From Methyloversatilis discipulorum (GTDB taxonomy: Bacteria; Pseudomonadota; Gammaproteobacteria; Burkholderiales; Rhodocyclaceae): a DNA stretch of 64,000 nucleotides. The notes beneath the pieces are model-generated. The model had not been told where the DNA came from. It searched no databases and saw only the letters and a list, made by a program, of their open reading frames with translations. The DNA lies in contig NZ_ARVV01000001.1 in the NCBI RefSeq assembly GCF_000385375.1, forward strand, positions 3,472,001 through 3,536,000, read 5' to 3'. The position numbers and the translations under genes were made by a program. Shown piece by piece: positions 8,949-17,334 of the stretch (within the stretch, counting starts at the first letter, position 1; every line of letters begins with the position of its first letter).

Positions 8949-9278
8949 TCAGCCCCGCGGTGCGAACATGATGATGGCCATGCCGGCCAGCGCGACCGCC
9001 ACACCGGTGACATCCCACAGATGCGGACGTTCGCCGTCGACCAGCCACAGCCACAGCACGGCGACGCAGACATAGACGCCGCCATAGGCCGCATAGACCC
9101 GCCCGGCCGCGGTCGGATGCAGAGTCAGCAGCCAGACGAAGGCGACCAGCGAGGCCGCGGCCGGCAGCAGTACCCAGGCCGGCGCGCGGTCCTTCATCCA
9201 CAGCCAGGGCAGGTAGCAGCCGATGATTTCGGCGAGCGCCGTGGCGACGAACAGTGCGGTCGTTGTGATGAGATTCAA
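8949..9278 (-). CDS. ynfA: YnfA/UPF0060 family four-helix membrane protein
   Basis: This 109-residue protein closely follows the UPF0060/YnfA pattern: [16 protein letters not shown] near the N-terminus, then [18 protein letters not shown] in the middle, and four membrane helices. The family resembles small multidrug-resistance exporters; function is mostly unproven. A TTG start at 9278 gives the family's usual length (about 108). No in-frame ATG fits and the Shine-Dalgarno is weak, so the start is less certain than the identity. It is divergent from the MFS gene, with a 7-bp-period CAAG/CTTG array in the shared gap. Confidence 0.88.
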   Translation of the reverse strand: MNLITTTALFVATALAEIIGCYLPWLWMKDRAPAWVLLPAAASLVAFVWLLTLHPTAAGRVYAAYGGVYVCVAVLWLWLVDGERPHLWDVTGVAVALAGMAIIMFAPRG

Positions 9279-9400
9279 GAAGCAAGACTCAGGATGCAAG
9301 GTTCGACAAGCACGGTACAAGAAAAAGGTCTGCCGGAACTGCACTGCACAGTCGATTTCGCGCGACCAGATTTTCCTTGTATCTTGCATCTTGTCGCTTG
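9276..9400. promoter_or_regulatory. Divergent promoter region with inverted 7-bp-period CAAG/CTTG arrays
   Basis: Between the ynfA-like gene and the MFS carrier, CAAG occurs at 9276, 9283 and 9297, with a CAGG variant at 9290: four sites in a strict 7-bp register. On the other side CTTG occurs at 9376, 9383, 9390 and 9397, also exactly 7 bp apart. The two arrays are inverted with respect to each other, with extra CAAG copies at 9307 and 9318. This could be an operator array or a transcript stem, but the function is unknown. Confidence 0.4.
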
Positions 9401-9413
9401 CACCTGTCTTTCC

Positions 9414-10613
9414 ATGCCTACCGCCCTGTCGGCCGTGCTGTGCGCCGCCCTCTTGCTGATGGTGAGCATGGGTGTGCGGCAATCCACCGGTCTGTTCATA
9501 TCGCCGATCAATACGAGCACCGGCTTGGGCATCGTCAGCCTGAGCTTCGCGCTGGCCATCGGCCAGTTCATGTGGGGCGCAATCCAGCCGGTGGCGGGTG
9601 CCGTGGCCGACCGTTACGGTCCGGGCCGCGTGCTGGCCGCCGGGCTGATCGTGCTGGCACTCGGCTGCGTGCTTACCACCTTCGTCGACAGCACCTTCGG
9701 CATGACGATGACGCTGGGTGTGCTGGCCGCCGCCGGCTCCGGCGCGGGCAGCTTTTCGGTGCTGATCGGCGCCGCCTCGCGCCGGCTCGATTCTGCGCAG
9801 CGCGGCCAGGCTGCCGGCATCATCAACGCAGGCGGCTCGCTCGGCCAGTTCGTGTTCGCGCCGCTGGCGCAGAAGCTCATCGCCAGCGTCGGCTGGATGG
9901 GCGCGATGTACGCGATGGCCGCCGCCGCACTGGCCGCGCTGCCGCTGGCACGCGCGCTGCGCGCGCGCGAGCCGCACCCGCAGCACGCAGCCGGTGGCGA
10001 CGGCGGGCTGCGTCGTGCGGTCGGCGATGCGATGCGCGACCGCAGCTACCTGCTGCTGCACGCCGGCTTCTTCACCTGCGGCTTCCACATCGCCTTCCTG
10101 ATCACCCACTTGCCGGGCGAGGTCGGCCTGTGCGGTCTGCCGGCCGAGGTGGCGAGCGGCGCACTGGCGCTGATCGGGCTGGCCAACATCTTCGGCAGCC
10201 TGCTCGCCGGCTGGGCGGTCGGCCGCTGGCGCAGCAAGATGATCCTGTTCTGGATGTACGCCTCACGCGCGGTGCTGGTGCTGATCTACCTCGCGTCGCC
10301 GCGCACCGAATGGACCTTCTACCTGTTCGCCATCGGCCTCGGCGTGACCTGGCTGGCCACCGTGCCGCCGACCGCGGGCGTCGTCGGCAAGCTGTTCGGT
10401 ACCCGCTACCTCGCCACGCTGTTCGGCCTGACGCTGCTGTCGCACCAGACCGGCGGCTTCTTCGGCGCCTGGCTGGGCGGGCTGGCGCTCGAACACAGCG
10501 GCAACTACCAGTGGATGTGGTACGCCGACGCCGCACTGGCCGCGGCCGCCGCGCTGGTGAATCTGCCCATACGCGAGGCGCGCGTCGTGCGCGCGACCGC
10601 CGCGGCCACGTAG
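9414..10613 (+). CDS. MFS transporter (monocarboxylate/oxalate-formate-like)
   Basis: This 399-residue protein has twelve predicted membrane helices. The MFS loop 2-3 signature is [10 protein letters not shown] (about residue 64), with an equivalent [10 protein letters not shown] motif after helix 8. The N-terminus [13 protein letters not shown] resembles the GVRQSFGLF pattern of bacterial MCT-like carriers. The likely role is uptake or export of a small organic anion; substrate is unknown. ATG 9414 lies shortly after a CTTG repeat array and was preferred over the long upstream extension, which runs through sequence antisense to the SDR and ynfA genes. Confidence 0.8.
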   Translation: MPTALSAVLCAALLLMVSMGVRQSTGLFISPINTSTGLGIVSLSFALAIGQFMWGAIQPVAGAVADRYGPGRVLAAGLIVLALGCVLTTFVDSTFGMTMTLGVLAAAGSGAGSFSVLIGAASRRLDSAQRGQAAGIINAGGSLGQFVFAPLAQKLIASVGWMGAMYAMAAAALAALPLARALRAREPHPQHAAGGDGGLRRAVGDAMRDRSYLLLHAGFFTCGFHIAFLITHLPGEVGLCGLPAEVASGALALIGLANIFGSLLAGWAVGRWRSKMILFWMYASRAVLVLIYLASPRTEWTFYLFAIGLGVTWLATVPPTAGVVGKLFGTRYLATLFGLTLLSHQTGGFFGAWLGGLALEHSGNYQWMWYADAALAAAAALVNLPIREARVVRATAAAT

Positions 10614-10682
10614 GCGCCCACCGATGGCGTTGCGCGCGCAGCGGCGCCACAATGCGGTGATCACAACAAGAGGAGACACCGC

Positions 10683-11147
10683 ATGAGACTGCTCGGCGCA
10701 CTCGGCATACTCGTACTCGGCCTGCTGGCCGCCTTCGTCATCGCCAACTGGCACGTGCTGGCGGCACCGGTCGAGGTGTCGCTGCTGGTGGCAACGATCG
10801 TTGCCCCCGCGGGCGTCATCCTGCTCGGCGGCACCGCACTGCTGCTCGTACTGCTCGGCGCCTACACGCTCAGCCTGCACACCTCCACCCTGCTCGAAGC
10901 ACGCCGCCACGCCAAGGAACTGCGCGAACAGCGCCTGCTCGCCGACCAGGCCGAAGCCTCGCGCTTCACCGAACTGAACGCCGCGATGCAGAAGGAATTC
11001 GCCGACCTCAGGGTCGAACTGCAGAAGGTGTCGGTGGAGTCATCGAACTCGCTCGCCGCCGCCATCGGCGAGGTCGAGGACAAGCTGGATCGGGCGCTGG
11101 GTACGACGGGGGCGGCGACTGGATTGACGCAGAGATCTATTTCGTAA
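10683..11147 (+). CDS. LapA-domain-like two-helix membrane protein
   Basis: The 154-residue protein has two membrane helices (about residues 3-24 and 40-62) followed by a charged coiled-coil tail. That is the layout of LapA/DUF1049 family proteins, which in other bacteria act near lipopolysaccharide assembly. A clear AGAGGAGA Shine-Dalgarno precedes ATG 10683. The long Glu/Lys/Arg-rich tail (about 63-140) is longer than in a minimal LapA (about 100 residues). It is probably monocistronic. The assignment is by topology, with no diagnostic motif. Confidence 0.65.
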   Translation: MRLLGALGILVLGLLAAFVIANWHVLAAPVEVSLLVATIVAPAGVILLGGTALLLVLLGAYTLSLHTSTLLEARRHAKELREQRLLADQAEASRFTELNAAMQKEFADLRVELQKVSVESSNSLAAAIGEVEDKLDRALGTTGAATGLTQRSIS

Positions 11148-11194
11148 GACGCGTCGCGCGGCCAGTGCAAGGCTGGCCGCGAAGTTTGGCGCTC

Positions 11195-11488
11195 TTACCT
11201 ACGCATCTCTCCGTGGTCAGGATCGCGATGGTGAGCGCGGACCACGAGAATTCGCAGTCGGCCATCGATTTCGCGATAGATCACCGAGTAGGGAAACTCA
11301 TGCAGCGGATGCACCCGCCTCAATTCGTCCGCCGGCGTACCGATGCCGGGGTATTCGAGCAGCAGCTCCACCACCCGCTCGAATTCGCTCAGAAAGCGGT
11401 TCGCCAGCATGACACCGCCCTCGCGCCGGTAGAACTGTGCCGCCTCCAGCAAGTCGAGTTCCGCGCCACGGTGAAGGCTGTATGTCAT
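11195..11488 (-). CDS. ParE/RelE-superfamily toxin
   Basis: This 97-residue protein has the ParE/RelE fold pattern: an N-terminal helix with LLEAAQFYR, then PGIGTPAD, then a C-terminal beta region FPYSVIYREIDGRLRILVVRAHHRDP. ParE-type toxins poison gyrase and RelE-type toxins cleave mRNA on the ribosome; which applies here cannot be told. Its ATG overlaps the TGA of the upstream antitoxin gene by 4 nt, the standard coupled arrangement. Confidence 0.85.
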   Translation of the reverse strand: MTYSLHRGAELDLLEAAQFYRREGGVMLANRFLSEFERVVELLLEYPGIGTPADELRRVHPLHEFPYSVIYREIDGRLRILVVRAHHRDPDHGEMRR

Positions 11489-11709
11489 CCGAGGCTGGCC
11501 CGGATACGCGCGATCGCCTCCGGGCCGGACACAAGTGCCGATGGATCGGCGTCCGCCTCGGCGTCGCGTTGTGCAGCGAGGGCGTTCCAGCGGGCATCCC
11601 GCTCGCGGTCTGCATCGAGACTGCTGATCACTTGATCCAACAGACGTGCGCGATCCGTTGCGGGCAACTGAAGAACCTGTTGAACCAGGAGTTCTATAGG
11701 AGCAGCCAT
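11485..11709 (-). CDS. Addiction-module antitoxin (TIGR02574-type)
   Basis: This 74-residue protein has the addiction-module component pattern: an N-terminal helix with LQLPATDRARLLDQVISSLD and a charged C-terminal tail. Such proteins neutralise the co-encoded ParE/RelE toxin. It is transcribed first, leftwards, and overlaps the toxin start by 4 nt. About 180 bp upstream is unassigned sequence before the SRPBCC gene. No separate DNA-binding domain is evident, so autoregulation is uncertain. Confidence 0.82.
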   Translation of the reverse strand: MAAPIELLVQQVLQLPATDRARLLDQVISSLDADRERDARWNALAAQRDAEADADPSALVSGPEAIARIRASLG

Positions 11710-11888
11710 CGTGTTACCTCCTGTTCGGGAATGCGAAGGGTGCCATAACGCTCATTCTGAGCTCAAGACAAGCGGAAGCGTAAATCAAGGCCGGAGTTCC
11801 GGCGCACCGCTCTCGCTCTGTGACACCTTGCTCGCGAGGCACTGCCCGGCCCGCTGGCGCAGCACGTTGTCACGAGGGCCCTAGGCCC

Positions 11889-12335
11889 TCACTCGCGTAT
11901 CTCCGGCTCCACGAGCAGGGTCAGCAACTGCAGCGACTGCTGCCAGCCCAGGTAGCAGCCTTCGGGCGGAATGACGGCCGGAATGCCCTCCTGCACGATG
12001 TTCATGTCGACGCCGCAGGACACGGTCTTCAGCGTCACCGTCGTCTGCATGGTGCCCGGCAGGTTCGGATCGTCGAACACCGCCGTGTAGCGCAGCGTCT
12101 GTCCGGGAATCAGCTCCAGATACTCGCCGCCGAAGGAATGGCTATGACCGGTCGTCAGGTTGGTAAAGGACATCCGGTACCTGCCACCGACGCGCGGCTC
12201 CATCAGATGGACCGTGCCGATATAGCCGTGCGGCGGCAGCCATTTGGCCCATGCGTCGGGATCAAGGAAAGCGCGATAGACGCGGTCGGCAGTCGAAGGA
12301 ATGACGCGATGAAGCCGGACGGTATGGGTAGACAT
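11889..12335 (-). CDS. SRPBCC/AHSA1 domain protein
   Basis: The 148-residue protein has the START-like (SRPBCC, Aha1-type) pattern: VIPSTADRVYRAFLDPDAWAKWLPP at the N-terminus, a glycine-rich GGRYRMSF strand, and a long C-terminal helix WQQSLQLLTLLVE. The fold binds hydrophobic ligands; no ligand can be named. ATG 12335 is preferred over ATG 12371 because an ACGGAG ribosome site lies just upstream and the family N-terminus begins there. It lies about 100 bp downstream of the DHFR-like gene on the same strand. Confidence 0.8.
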   Translation of the reverse strand: MSTHTVRLHRVIPSTADRVYRAFLDPDAWAKWLPPHGYIGTVHLMEPRVGGRYRMSFTNLTTGHSHSFGGEYLELIPGQTLRYTAVFDDPNLPGTMQTTVTLKTVSCGVDMNIVQEGIPAVIPPEGCYLGWQQSLQLLTLLVEPEIRE

Positions 12336-12436
12336 GATGAACTCCGTTGCCGAGGACGACCCTCTGTTCACACGACGGATGGCAGGCGCCGGTTTCGACA
12401 GGGCGGCGTGCCCCGTCGCTGCTCCGGCCTGTCCTG

Positions 12437-13009
12437 TCAGACCGCGGGGGCGATCGCGCTTGAAGGCACCTGATAGCGCAGTTCGGCGAAGCCCGTGCCC
12501 ACCTGCCTGACCGACAGGAGCACCAGCGGCGGGCTGGTGAGCTGGCGGGGAAACAGCGGCTTGCCCCTGCCCAGCGTGACTGACCCCACCTGCACGATGA
12601 TCTCGTCCAGCAGCCCGGCGTCATGGAACTGCCCGGCCAGATCGCCACCGCCGACGATCCAGATATTCCTGTCGCCCGCCGCCGCCCGCATGGCGCCATG
12701 CACGGGTCGCACATCGCCCCGGACGAAGCGGATGTCGGCGCCGGGAACGGTTGGCAGGGTCCGCTTCGAAAACACCCACGTCGGCTGGCTGTAAGGCCAG
12801 GCCGCGCCGGTTTCCGCGGCCACCGTGTCCGCGTGACGCAGCATCCATTCATAGGTGGACGACCCCATCGCCAGCGCACCGACCTCGGCGATGAAGGCCG
12901 GGTAGCTCGTGTCACTGACGTCGCCCAGCGGAAACAGCCAGTCCAGCGAGTCGTCCTCGGTGGCGATGAATCCGTCGAGGCTGGTGGCGGTGTAGTACTG
13001 GGTTCTCAT
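12437..13009 (-). CDS. Dihydrofolate reductase-like (RibD C-terminal domain) protein
   Basis: This 190-residue protein belongs to the RibD_C/DHFR-like fold. It starts YYTATSLDGFIA, has MGSSTYEWML and YSQPTWVFSKRTLP in the middle, and the nucleotide-binding loop IVGGGDLAGQFHDAGLLDE. These stand-alone proteins are common, are usually annotated 'dihydrofolate reductase family', and rarely have a known substrate. It is not a FolA housekeeping enzyme and no riboflavin genes are nearby. The 163 bp upstream contain no gene. Confidence 0.85.
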   Translation of the reverse strand: MRTQYYTATSLDGFIATEDDSLDWLFPLGDVSDTSYPAFIAEVGALAMGSSTYEWMLRHADTVAAETGAAWPYSQPTWVFSKRTLPTVPGADIRFVRGDVRPVHGAMRAAAGDRNIWIVGGGDLAGQFHDAGLLDEIIVQVGSVTLGRGKPLFPRQLTSPPLVLLSVRQVGTGFAELRYQVPSSAIAPAV

Positions 13010-13172
13010 GGAAGTACCTCGGGGAAAGTGCGGACGGACGTTCCGGCGTGGGGCTGCCGGGCGCTGTCGGCCACGGACAACATGTTCTCCGGTCTCACGT
13101 AACGAGATGACCTGTGATGGGTGGAACGGCGAAGCCGCGGTAACGAGCCGGTCGTCCGCGCCGATCTGTCCG

Positions 13173-13559
13173 CTAGGCTACGTGCTCAGGCAGATGCACG
13201 ATATTGCCCTCCGGGTCGCAGACATTGCGCACCTGCATGCCGGGGCCCGGCCACACCGGCCCCCAGACCCGTCCGCCACATTGCTCCGCAATGCGCTCCG
13301 CCGCCACCAGACTTTCAACCGTGAAGAAGGGCTTGATGGCCTGCCCCTCACGCGCCACCGGCGGCTCCTCAATGACGATGGAACGGCTGTACTGCTCGGG
13401 GATGGCGTGGATGATGAGCTGGACGTCAGGCGCCTGCAGGACTCTGTGTTCGTCGTCTGCATGCAGCACCTCGGCGCTCAGGACCTGTTCGTAGAAGGCG
13501 GAAACGGACGACAGATTCTTCGCGTAGATGAGCACACCGGTTCGTGCGGGGCCGGACAT
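13173..13559 (-). CDS. VOC (glyoxalase/bleomycin-resistance) family protein
   Basis: This 128-residue single VOC domain begins TGVLIYAKNLSSVSAFYEQVL and ends VRNVCDPEGNIVHLPEHVA. The terminal Glu/His pattern suggests metal binding, but the substrate is unknown. ATG 13559 is preferred because GGAG sits six bases upstream; an alternative ATG at 13571 lies before that site, and the ORF to 13661 adds non-family sequence. About 190 bp separate it from the DUF817 gene, with nothing recognisable between. Confidence 0.78.
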   Translation of the reverse strand: MSGPARTGVLIYAKNLSSVSAFYEQVLSAEVLHADDEHRVLQAPDVQLIIHAIPEQYSRSIVIEEPPVAREGQAIKPFFTVESLVAAERIAEQCGGRVWGPVWPGPGMQVRNVCDPEGNIVHLPEHVA

Positions 13560-13748
13560 CGGGATCTCCATGTTGAAAAGACTTTCGAACTGGTGGGTAT
13601 CAGCGCTGAGCGGTGCACCGCGTGAAAGTGCGGCTGCAATTCGCTCGATGGACCAACGCACCAGGAAAGACCATCCGGTTCATGCGCCAAGAAGCTCCAA
13701 GAACCGTGACAGTCGGCGATTGTAAGGTGCTGCCCCACACTGGCCCGC

Positions 13749-14576
13749 TCACGCCGGCACGTGCACCGTGGCCTTGATGTGCTTCAGGTTCGTCACGATG
13801 GTGAAGCTCATCAGCACCAGCAGTGACCATGCGCTCCACTTGGTCACATGAACGGCCGCCCACGCGCCGAGCTGATGCGGATACGCCCACAGGCCGAAGA
13901 AGGTGCCGATGTTCTCGGCGAGCCAGATGAAAAACCCGATCAGCACCAGCGCCAGTGACAGCGGCATGCGGCGATCGACACGGTGCGGCCGGAAGACCAC
14001 CTGCGCCCGTGCGTACAGACCCAGCGCGGCGGCGGCCAGGTACCACCGGTAATCGCCGATGAAGTGGTGGGTGAAGAAGTTCAGGTAGAGCGCAGTCGCC
14101 ACCAGCCCGGCCATCCAGTATGGCGGGTGATGCTCGACCCGCAACTGCAGCAGCCGCCACGCCTGGATGATGTAGCTGCCCACCGCCGCGTACATGAAGC
14201 CGGAAAACAGCGGAACGCCCAGAAGCTTCGTGTACGCGAAGTCCGGATAGGACCACGAACGGATGCCGCTGGACGTCTTGAAAACCTCGAGCGCGAAGCC
14301 AAGCAGATGGAACAGACAGATGGCCTTCAGCTCATCGAGCGTCTCGCGGCCGCTCCAGAGCATCCACCCCTGAATCACCAGCGCGATCAGCAGCAGCATG
14401 TCGTATCGGGACAGCCCCAGCACCCCAGTCCGCGGAACGCAGAAAACCGCGACAAAGAACAGCCCGGCAAACAGGCATGCCTGAGCTTCCTTCCAGGTGA
14501 ACTGCAGGAACTCGACGCCGATCCCGGCGATCCGCGCTCGCGCATCCGTTGCAGGTGAGAATGAAGCTTCAGGCAT
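13749..14576 (-). CDS. DUF817 family integral membrane protein
   Basis: This 275-residue protein has about eight membrane helices. It carries the DUF817 hallmarks FKTSSGIRSWSYPD, GVPLFSGFMYAAVGSYI and FIWLAENIGTFFGLWAYP. Function is unknown for the whole family. Length matches (usually 250-280). It starts at ATG 14576, immediately beside the first cassette of the attC array, so the array boundary falls at about 14577-14603. Confidence 0.88.
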   Translation of the reverse strand: MPEASFSPATDARARIAGIGVEFLQFTWKEAQACLFAGLFFVAVFCVPRTGVLGLSRYDMLLLIALVIQGWMLWSGRETLDELKAICLFHLLGFALEVFKTSSGIRSWSYPDFAYTKLLGVPLFSGFMYAAVGSYIIQAWRLLQLRVEHHPPYWMAGLVATALYLNFFTHHFIGDYRWYLAAAALGLYARAQVVFRPHRVDRRMPLSLALVLIGFFIWLAENIGTFFGLWAYPHQLGAWAAVHVTKWSAWSLLVLMSFTIVTNLKHIKATVHVPA

Positions 14577-14597
14577 CAGTCGGTGTCGACCGACAGG

Positions 14598-15026
14598 TTA
14601 AACGGCATTCAGTACCTCACTCGCGATCTCTTCGATGCCTGAAACGATGGGTGCAAGGGACTGCCACTCTCTCGGCAGTTCGCGCCACCAGTTGAATTCG
14701 CAAAAGCTAGCTCCGCGCCATACCCTAAGGCGGTATGAAGTCTCGTGGATACCCAATTCACTGGATGCAACAAGCGGAGTCCGCACCGCGGTCACCTGCA
14801 TCAGAATTGCTTGCGCGCGCTCCGCATCAACCTTCCGAGGTTCGACGCTTCTCAACGTGGCCTCCGGTTCATGCTCCATCCAATCCAGAGCTTGATACTG
14901 ATGCGCTTGAATCTCAGCGCACGCAGTTGTTGGTGGGTGCGGAATGGTGAGCCGTGCAAAAACTCCCACGATGTGAGGGCGCTCAAGTGGAGGGCATACC
15001 CGCAGTTCCACCATCGTCGAACTCAT
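14598..15026 (-). CDS. Cassette-borne hypothetical protein (cassette A)
   Basis: This 142-residue protein of unrecognised family starts MSSTMVELRVCPP and is Trp/Arg-rich near the C-terminus (VWRGASFCEFNWWRELPREW). Its ATG lies 17 bp from an attC site (15044-15112), as is usual for promoterless integron cassettes. Its TAA lies inside a GTTTAAC core-like sequence at 14597-14603, and the 16 bp after it form a GTCGGT/ACCGAC hairpin, which looks like a truncated attC. Base use is less GC-rich than the flanking chromosome. Function is unknown. Confidence 0.65.
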   Translation of the reverse strand: MSSTMVELRVCPPLERPHIVGVFARLTIPHPPTTACAEIQAHQYQALDWMEHEPEATLRSVEPRKVDAERAQAILMQVTAVRTPLVASSELGIHETSYRLRVWRGASFCEFNWWRELPREWQSLAPIVSGIEEIASEVLNAV

Positions 15027-15043
15027 AGCCGTCCTTCGGTGCT

Positions 15044-15112
15044 GATTAACGCTCGCGCTCAGGGGCGCACCCGCCGAAGGCGGGGACGTCCCTCTGCAGC
15101 GCCTTGTTGGGC
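15044..15112 (-). other. attC recombination site 1
   Basis: Read on the minus strand, a GCCCAAC core (15112-15106) and a GTTAATC core (15050-15044) flank an imperfect palindrome. The arms pair as GCGCTgCAGaGGG against GCGCTCAGGGG, leaving two unpaired bases in the left arm, followed by an inner GCC-TTCG-GGC-type loop. That is the attC design, with extrahelical bases in the L'' arm. One core has a single mismatch to GTTRRRY. It separates cassette A from the TPR-fragment cassette. Confidence 0.8.
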
Positions 15113-15121
15113 GACAACGGC

Positions 15122-15480
15122 TTAGTTGCTGGAGCGTGCATGCCAGTCTTTGGCTCCTGGAAACGCTGGATCGAGCCTGAGACACTGCTCGAAATCGATG
15201 AGCGCATTTGCTTTATCGCGCATCTCTAAATGGGCTATGCCTCGCTCAAAATATGCCCTTGGCCGATTGGGTTCTGCTTTGATCAGGCGACCGCTATACG
15301 ATGACCGCCAAGATCGGAAATATCCGATGCTGAGATCACCTTCGCATCATAGACATCACCCCCTGTCAGGAGCGCCTTCAGGATGCGGTGTGCACCGAGG
15401 ACGGTCAGCAAAAATGCTTCGACAAAATACTGCGCGGCTTGGCTGATGGACCGGCTGATGCTCATGTATTTGTCGCCCAA
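15122..15480 (-). pseudogene. Cassette-borne TPR protein, apparently frameshifted (cassette B)
   Basis: Between attC sites 1 and 2 a minus-strand ORF (15283-15480, 65 residues, MGDKYMSIS...) stops at TGA just after ISDLGGHR. Another frame continues as a clear tetratricopeptide repeat (EPNRPRAYFERGIAHLEM, then FEQCLRLDPAF), ending at TAA 15122. The TPR frame has no start codon of its own after the preceding in-frame stop near 15349. The simplest reading is one gene split by a frameshift near 15290-15330. A sequencing error or two overlapping small genes are alternatives. Confidence 0.55.
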
Positions 15481-15536
15481 CGTGAAGGTGACCGGCGCCT
15501 TGCCGCAACGTGTCCGAGTCGACCGATCTGTTAGCT
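15475..15536 (-). other. attC recombination site 2
   Basis: Plus-strand cores GCCCAAC (15475-15481) and GTTAGCT (15530-15536) flank a 48-bp imperfect palindrome. The inner arms pair GGTcGACtCGG (from the right arm) with GGTGACCGG (left arm), leaving two extrahelical bases in the arm that is L'' for minus-strand cassettes. One core matches the RYYYAAC consensus exactly, and the other has one mismatch. It lies 31 bp after the kinase stop codon and defines the 3' end of the kinase cassette. Confidence 0.82.
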
Positions 15537-15566
15537 TTCAGCTTCCGGCCCCCGTGCCCGCACGAT

Positions 15567-16805
15567 TCACAGCTTGACGTTCCTCAGGATGTTTTTGCGC
15601 AATTCGGCTTCAGCAACAGATCGCTCCAAAGCCAGTCGTTGCTCACGTTCAGCGCGAGCATTGAGCTCTTGCTGTTGCTGGACATATCCGCGGTTCGCAG
15701 CAGCTACATAGTTCTTCGCGTGATCCACCACTTGCTGCACCAATCGTTCATCGTCCCTGATGTTCAGCGTCAGCGTGCTCCCTCGGACTTGAAACGCTTC
15801 CGGACCGTATCCCATGATCGCCGAGTGCCCGCCCCGCGGGTTGTGGAACTCCTGCGCCCACCCTGAGGGGACATTCCGACTGAGCTGAAGTGTCAGCAGG
15901 CCCCTGGAATAGTCGAGACCAACAAGAGTGATCGGCTCGAACTCCAACGCTCCGGCAGTCGGAACCACCTGCTTCCTGGTTGCCTCGTACTGCTGCAGCG
16001 CGACGAATGCGTTCTTTCGTCCAATCAGCTCCTTTTTGATGTCCTCGATCGACTGGAACCGCTTCTGAGGGTCCTGCTGAATCATCCCGTCGACAAGGTC
16101 GTCGATGTACGAGTATTCCGGGCTCACGGCTGCAACTCTTATAAATCCTGCTCCTTGCGGCACTTCACCGGTGAAAAGCTCGTTCAGAAGCAGGCCCAAC
16201 GAGTAGATATCTGCGCGATGGTCAACTTTCGCGCCTCGCACCCTCTGCTCGGGGGCCGAGTAGAGAAAGTTTGCTAATCGCGAAGCGACCTTGGTCTCGA
16301 CTGCCGTGTATATCTCCTCCACTTCAAAGTGAGCGATGCCGAAATCGGAAAGAACAAGTCTGGCACCCGCCTGATCCCACAGTACGTTTTCGGGCTTTAC
16401 GTCCCGGTGCCAGACATTGGAGAGGTGCGCAGCTTCGACTCCGTCAAGCACCTGTGAGAACGCCTTCAGCGCGTCTCCAGGCGAAAGCCCAGGCATGTGA
16501 GTCCTGAGCGTGCCGGTGTATCGACGCATGACGTAAAAGGGAACCTTGACACCCTTCAATAGCGCTGCGCCGGTGTCGAGCACCTTCACTATGTTCGGAT
16601 GGTCCTGCCGCTGGCAGAAGGCGATCTCGTTCTTAAACCGCTTGAGTCGATCGGCGTTAACTCGTTCCGGAGCTAAGCACTTCAAGGCGAACGTCTCGCC
16701 CGCGACATTTCGGACCTCGTACACCATGCCGGCGCCACCTTCGCCGATGACGCTGACACTGGTGTACGAGTCGAATGGGGTTTCAAACGGAGGAGGTTTG
16801 GCCAT
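15567..16805 (-). CDS. Cassette-borne eukaryotic-type Ser/Thr protein kinase (cassette C)
   Basis: This 412-residue soluble Hanks-type kinase has a glycine loop IGEGGAGMVYEV (about residues 20-31), the ALKCL lysine, a HRDVKPENV catalytic loop (about 133), DFG (about 152) and APEQR (about 184). All catalytic residues are visible, so it should be active. After the kinase domain (ending about 275) is a region of about 90 residues with no recognised domain, then a Glu/Arg/Gln-rich coiled coil to the C-terminus. There is no membrane helix. It lies between attC sites 2 and 3 with its ATG 7 bp from attC 3. A kinase is an unusual cassette cargo. Confidence 0.9.
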   Translation of the reverse strand: MAKPPPFETPFDSYTSVSVIGEGGAGMVYEVRNVAGETFALKCLAPERVNADRLKRFKNEIAFCQRQDHPNIVKVLDTGAALLKGVKVPFYVMRRYTGTLRTHMPGLSPGDALKAFSQVLDGVEAAHLSNVWHRDVKPENVLWDQAGARLVLSDFGIAHFEVEEIYTAVETKVASRLANFLYSAPEQRVRGAKVDHRADIYSLGLLLNELFTGEVPQGAGFIRVAAVSPEYSYIDDLVDGMIQQDPQKRFQSIEDIKKELIGRKNAFVALQQYEATRKQVVPTAGALEFEPITLVGLDYSRGLLTLQLSRNVPSGWAQEFHNPRGGHSAIMGYGPEAFQVRGSTLTLNIRDDERLVQQVVDHAKNYVAAANRGYVQQQQELNARAEREQRLALERSVAEAELRKNILRNVKL

Positions 16806-16812
16806 TTCTGAA

Positions 16813-16905
16813 AGCTAACGTGGAAGTATGCGGACGCCGGAGCGCGAAGCGCGGAGGGAACCACAAGCGCAGCTTGTGGCGGTCCGCTTGACTGTAGGGT
16901 TAGAC
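16813..16905 (-). other. attC recombination site 3
   Basis: The cores AGCTAAC (16813-16819) and GTTAGAC (16899-16905) bracket a 79-bp imperfect palindrome. It has outer GCGGAC/GTCCGC arms and an inner CCACAAGC/GCTTGTGG hairpin. GTTAGAC matches GTTRRRY exactly; AGCTAAC has one mismatch. The TAA stop of cassette D falls inside the core, a frequent feature of integron cassettes. Confidence 0.82.
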
Positions 16906-17331
16906 ACCATTCTCAAACCAGATCTCATCAAGATCTTCCGCTTGCCCGCGAAACGGCATGGGCTTGTGGTGGTCATTGAGAGCAGAGGGCGGTTCGCCCG
17001 CAATGATGCTCCGATGCATTTGCAGCAAGTGACTCAGGCTTTCGCCTGCATACATGTTGTTTGGCCAAGATGACTCAGCGCCATGCCGCAGCAACAACGC
17101 AGCGTATGCCCGCTCGCTCGCGGCCCAAAATTCAATCCGATCCAACTCACTTAGACCTCTCAGATCGAATTCGCAGAACGGTGATGTTCGTTCAGCTTTG
17201 TCTGCGAGCCACGCCTTCAGCCGTGCATGCGTATCAGCCACCTCTTTGGAAATCAGAACGAGCATCCCGCAGAAGCCCAGATTCGATCGGTCTAATGCGC
17301 GCCCATCCTCAAGAAGAAGAATCGCTGCCAT
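16900..17331 (-). CDS. Cassette-borne hypothetical protein (cassette D)
   Basis: This 143-residue soluble protein of unknown family contains FDLRGLSELDRIEFWAASERA and SSWPNNMYAGESLSHLLQMH. It starts 3 bp from attC 4 and its stop codon lies within attC 3, so it fills its cassette exactly, leaving no room for its own promoter. Content is less GC-rich than the flanking chromosome. No enzymatic motif is visible. Confidence 0.7.
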   Translation of the reverse strand: MAAILLLEDGRALDRSNLGFCGMLVLISKEVADTHARLKAWLADKAERTSPFCEFDLRGLSELDRIEFWAASERAYAALLLRHGAESSWPNNMYAGESLSHLLQMHRSIIAGEPPSALNDHHKPMPFRGQAEDLDEIWFENGV

Positions 17332-17334
17332 GCT

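Noticed and set aside
8097..9413. Long open frame upstream of the MFS gene that would make an 838-residue protein
   Set aside because: The first 439 residues are Arg/Gln/His-rich noise antisense to the SDR and ynfA genes; the membrane protein starts at 9414.
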